A stretch of 64,000 nt of DNA from Enoplolaimus lenunculus (taxonomy: Eukaryota; Nematoda; Enoplea; Enoplida; Thoracostomopsidae), in contig JASANG010003928.1 of NCBI GenBank assembly GCA_030248215.1, forward strand, positions 1-64,000, given 5' to 3'. The translations under genes were made by a program, and so were the position numbers. The notes beneath the pieces were generated by a model that was not told the origin of the DNA, did not search any database, and saw only the letters and a list, made by a program, of their open reading frames with translations. The first letter of the stretch is position 1. Every line of letters begins with the position of its first letter. Shown piece after piece: positions 61,601 through 64,000 of this stretch.

Positions 61601-63716
61601 GCTGCGTTCTTGCCCGACTCCATATGTTTTCAGGAAGTACCTGCCACTTAAGCGTTCAGTACTGTAGAGCTGTCCCGGAGCCATGATTTTTGCTGGAAAC
61701 GGGGTTACGTCGAAGCGAGGTTTTTAAAATGATTTACGTTTGTCAAAATACCTAACGGACTCACGTGAAAGCAATAGCTTCAATAAAACCAAAATCTAAG
61801 TAAGAAAAACCTCACAGAACATATTTCACCTTCTGAATATCTGGCTTTTTTGGCCTTATCAACGAAACCGTGAGGCCCCAATCCAGAGAAAGTTCTACAG
61901 TAAATATAAGCGCATAGGCTGCTTTAAAATATATTCACATCGACTTTAGTTCAGATAGTAACTAATGGTGCAAAGTACCCTATAAAAATAAGGAGCGCTA
62001 GGCCATAAACGCAACGCGTGCCAACCACTTTCTTTTCTACACAGAATGTGTCCAGTTGCACGCTCGCGTCAAATGGAAGATATTATCCACCTTTGGTTAT
62101 ACGTACTTATTCTAGACTTCATTGTACTTGCACTCCACAAGAAGTTAATTCAGACAAAAGTGTGCCACGAAAACGCAGCGTGCGCGAGGCCGGAATAAAG
62201 CATCTACTCAATAAATACGCCACCACTGAGTCTAGTAACTGGTAGTATAGCAATATTTACATTTGCACAACATTACAAAAGTTTCAGTACTTTTTAACAT
62301 TCAGATTGCAATATGTATTCCACCTATCGAACAGGGCTTGCAGCTTGCTGCACTTGAATGGTGAAAGAAAAACACTGCAGAAATTTTGCGAATCAAAAGT
62401 AACCGTCCAAAAGTACTATATAGATTTTAAATATGCCATAAAAGATCACGTATGTGCAGTAATACTCACCTTTTCAACCGTCCAAAAGTACTATATAGAT
62501 TTTAAATATGCCATAAAAGATCACGTATGTGCAGTAATACTCACCTTTTCCTCACAGCTATCAGGACTAGATAAATTCGTGTCGCTAAAATACAAACACG
62601 TTAAAGATTAACTTAAATGCTTCATAACAATTTATGTTTAGTTGGCAGCTGGGACGTTTCGAGCAACAATTATTGTTCACCACCGCTACCGTGGTTTTTT
62701 ATGTATTGTATTAAACAGGAGCGGATTCAGACAGCGGCATGGCGCGGTAGCCCCCGCCTGACCAATAGTAGTGTTAAGGTTAGTTCACCTAGACAATTTC
62801 GCCTGCGTCGATATTTTTGCGCCTAATGAAATACAAAAATTAACGTAGCGATGTATAAATCATCAAAACCACTCTTCCTGAGTTCTTCTCGGGACAACCG
62901 GAGCCTTTTTGAAATTACCCGCAACTTTCCCAAATTGTCAGGCCCACTGCACGGCAAAGCGCATTGGAGTGCCCTTTTTGTTCAGCGTATCACTGCACAT
63001 TTCATTTCATTTTATTTTACTTGAGTAAAAATTACAAAAATCATGTTGCCTACATTAGGTGCGTTCATTGTATTCGAAAATATACACAGCCACGGTACGT
63101 ATATGTAATTTACGCTACACCCTATAAACCTGATTTACCTTATAGTTTGTAAATAGTTGAAGTTAAACCGGTCATTCAAACCAAGTTTGTGTTTCACCAG
63201 TAGTTTGGACTTCCCAATAGGGCGCTAAAAATTTCTTGTTAGAAAAAATTTGCACTTCAGATTCAGTTAAGAAAACCCGAATGCAACAATTTTCAGAAAT
63301 ACATGTTTGCATTATTAAACAATCAAAAATTTGAAATAATTTTTAATATAAATCGCGTAGGCAGGGTGGTAACAAAAGTTCGGATTCGGATTCGGTAAAA
63401 ACTTGTATCGAATTCGGCTTCGTAGTGAAAAAGCCGAATCCAAAAGCAGAATTCAACAATGTTCGCAAATATATTGTTTTCATTTTTAAGCTATAAAAAT
63501 TTAAATAACTTGTTATCCAAATCAATACTTGTTATGTTTCAGGTCACAAAATCTGAACTGCGGTCGGTCAGGAAACATTTAGACATATCTAAAATTTGCA
63601 TACAGCTAATAAAATTATTCACAGTAAACTTACTGCATAAACCCGTATCGATCTGTAACTTTATATACTGAGAATTCTGGATTTTCCCATTCTTCAATAT
63701 CATCAGCATCTTTTCC
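47796..63716 (-). CDS. USP6NL: USP6NL (RN-tre)-like Rab GTPase-activating protein, 13 exons, 5' end outside
   Basis: Exons in transcript order: 63634-63716, 62545-62584, 61373-61453, 60701-60823, 60365-60498, 60082-60130, 59744-59809, 58703-58757, 54686-54780, 54219-54384, 52927-53108, 51857-51956, 47796-49615. Every junction is GT-AG and in phase. They total 2994 nt, or 997 residues plus stop. EEWENPEFSVYKVTDRYGF matches the N-terminal part of human USP6NL, and the whole TBC domain aligns by memory to that protein, including the PGFPKLMRFQQHHE and TKWFFQVYLDR segments. USP6NL stimulates GTP hydrolysis by endocytic and Golgi Rabs. The first coding exon, expected to hold about 25-30 residues, must lie beyond 64000. 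The human protein is about 830 residues, and the extra length here is in the tail. Confidence 0.93.
49810..49940 (-). mobile_element. TTAGGC-rich MITE copy in a USP6NL intron
   Basis: The reverse complement reads GGCCCATGTTCCCTTAAGGGG, GTCCAGGTTTTTGGTGGG, TCTATAAAAGAG and then CTTAGG/CTTAAG words, in the order seen at 43161-43340. It is truncated at the TTTTTGCAAC block. Confidence 0.7.
49955..50240 (+). mobile_element. Ty3/Gypsy integrase fossil
   Basis: This short remnant resembles the zinc-binding region and start of the core of a gypsy integrase, with TPFKSPWHYIEIDFVTMPRT followed by NCYFLSIIDVMTK. It is a broken fragment with no LTRs nearby and differs from the element at 6337-21812. 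It lies in a USP6NL-like intron, antisense to the gene. Confidence 0.75.
50235..50650. mobile_element. hAT-like MITE with TCGGCATCGGC ends
   Basis: The left end, ATGTGCCGATTTAATCGGCA, and the right end, TTGGTATCGGCACATCCCTA, are inverted, and both are followed inward by CATCGGCA words. The right end matches the common TAGGGATGTGCCGAT type. The left end is slightly damaged, and the 8-bp duplication cannot be confirmed. The interior is non-coding. Confidence 0.7.
50840..51200. repeat. Degenerate intronic repeat with TTTTTCCGGGG words
   Basis: AGTAATTTTTCCGGGG, AGTAATCATTCCGGGGGCGAA, GTAATTTTTCCAGTAGGGG and GTAATTTTTCCGGGCGG recur near 50845, 50924, 50993 and 51157, each followed by a GAAAT/GAATGCC-like word. 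It may be a decayed DNA transposon. Confidence 0.4.
52770..52845. mobile_element. Single end of a CCGG-rich MITE
   Basis: CGGTTCCGGTGAAAAATTTAC, then CCGGTACCTGGTAAATTAA and TCCGGACGCACCC, matches the right-end pattern of the CCGGTTCCGG family. No left end was seen. Confidence 0.45.
52927..61453 (-). CDS. USP6NL: TBC domain exons of the USP6NL-like gene
   Basis: The domain begins around LRRRIHKGIPDKFRSQIWSR. Both catalytic fingers are present: the arginine finger in IDLDINR (IxxDxxR) in exon 60365-60498, and the glutamine finger in GYCQGMSQ (YxQ) in exon 59744-59809. The domain therefore looks catalytically competent. It ends near FEQTMAFLQGELEKDFGF and LELKRTKLLLPPPP, which correspond to the last helices of RN-tre. 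Exons are short (49-182 nt) with introns of about 0.2-3.9 kb. The longest intron (54781-58702) holds the LINE. Confidence 0.95.
53600..53984. mobile_element. CCGG-rich MITE in a USP6NL intron
   Basis: The right end reads GGAACCGGAATTCTGGTTTA and then ACCCTG at 53984, typical of the hAT-like family. The left end near 53600 (GCCGGAATAGGAACTGGG) is worn and its border is uncertain. Confidence 0.5.
55063..56040 (+). pseudogene. LINE endonuclease segment
   Basis: An open frame of about 325 codons covers the endonuclease and the linker after it. It opens at LERLVAEEDYDVALLQETH and holds the expected DFN and SDHH catalytic motifs, so the domain itself looks complete. The frame closes at a TGA at 56038-56040. 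A CAA-rich simple repeat at 55017-55046 lies directly before it, and an upstream piece (CPLCNKDCAESSQWLRQ) near 54954 may be the end of the preceding frame. Confidence 0.8.
56531..58309 (+). pseudogene. LINE RT C-terminal half, RNase H and CCHC segment
   Basis: One open frame of 592 codons. It starts just before the GTPQGS motif of the reverse transcriptase and runs through the YADD-equivalent FADD box, the thumb and an RNase H with all four acidic or histidine catalytic positions visible. It ends after a C-x-C-like finger. The front of the RT is not present in this frame, so the protein could not be active by itself. Confidence 0.85.
58399..58560 (-). repeat. tRNA-headed SINE-like repeat
   Basis: On the minus strand from 58560: a tRNA-like head with A box TGGCTTAGTGG and B box GGTTCGAGTCC (58485-58560), then a body of about 90 bp that runs into TTG repeats. 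The T stem does not pair, so a working tRNA is unlikely. The TTG tail is the same tract as the CAA tail of the LINE on the other strand, so the two elements sit tail to tail. Confidence 0.55.
62401..62550. repeat. Perfect 75-bp tandem duplication spanning a splice donor
   Basis: 62401-62475 and 62476-62550 are identical. The right copy carries the last six bases of USP6NL-like exon 62545-62584 and its GTGAGT donor. The left copy therefore supplies a second identical donor 75 bp further into the intron. Confidence 0.95.
63362..63450. mobile_element. Single end of a hAT-like MITE
   Basis: CAGGGTGGTAACAAAAGTTC followed by CGGATTCGGATTCGGTAAAA has the layout of the CCGGTTCCGG family left end but with TTCGGA words. 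No right end was found before 63634. Confidence 0.4.
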
Positions 63717-64000
63717 CTTGAAAAAAATGAAAGAATATAATACTATGTATTTTGTTTTCTGCAGTAAAGCTTACACACTGACACCGTCCTTGCATACACA
63801 TATGCTTACTTAGCCGTGAGCTAAACAGTCCTCCAAAAGGAAAGTTTAGATTCGTTTACGAACTATGTAGTAAATAATTAGTTGCTTAAAACAACTAAGG
63901 GTAAGACGGATACTGTCGGTTCCCGTAGTTCTGAATGATTTTCATGATTTTAGTTCCAGTTGTGGTTTTAGGGTTTTGAAGCTCAAATCTTGGAAGTTTG
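63717..64000 (-). other. USP6NL: Intron of the USP6NL-like gene running off the window
   Basis: The acceptor TTTTTTTCAAG of exon 63634-63716 lies at its start. The expected upstream coding sequence (a KLAQER-like helix in other species) was not found up to 64000. Confidence 0.5.

Overview
The window is animal nuclear DNA, most likely from a bilaterian invertebrate. Two host genes are split by many short GT-AG introns. Their proteins match the metazoan families CREB3-like (membrane-tethered bZIP transcription factors) and USP6NL/RN-tre (TBC Rab-GAP). The space around them is full of transposon remains. I could not fix the phylum.

Layout. (1) 1-6336: non-genic, probably old mobile DNA. It holds a 176-bp tandem array (about 2150-3430) and a well-formed but ownerless pol II promoter near 4305-4562. 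(2) 6337-21812: one 15.5-kb Ty3/Gypsy LTR retrotransposon on the minus strand, with about 1-kb LTRs that are about 98% identical, a PBS, a PPT, gag and pol, plus an unusual 4.7-kb coding-like block between integrase and the 3' LTR. Its reading frames are broken in roughly a dozen places. (3) 21813-24900: AT-rich DNA packed with small non-autonomous DNA transposons. (4) 24908-36133: a CREB3-like gene on the plus strand. I resolve eleven coding exons whose splice phases all agree, giving a predicted protein of 1676 residues. A tandem duplication of about 280 bp lies directly before the start codon. (5) 36.1-47.7 kb: intergenic repeats, including hAT-like, Harbinger-like and TTAGGC-rich MITEs. 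(6) 47734-64000: a USP6NL-like gene on the minus strand. Thirteen exons (997 residues) are in the window and the 5' end lies beyond it. Its introns carry a LINE, a tRNA-headed repeat, a gypsy integrase fossil and hAT-like MITEs.

The two host genes are convergent and nothing suggests a shared pathway. CREB3-like proteins are ER-anchored factors released by Golgi proteases to switch on secretory-pathway genes. USP6NL proteins are Rab GTPase-activating proteins that control endocytic and Golgi trafficking. Both act in membrane traffic, but their adjacency is probably coincidental.

Limits: all splice sites, repeat boundaries and identities were read by eye. No database search, alignment or structure prediction was run.
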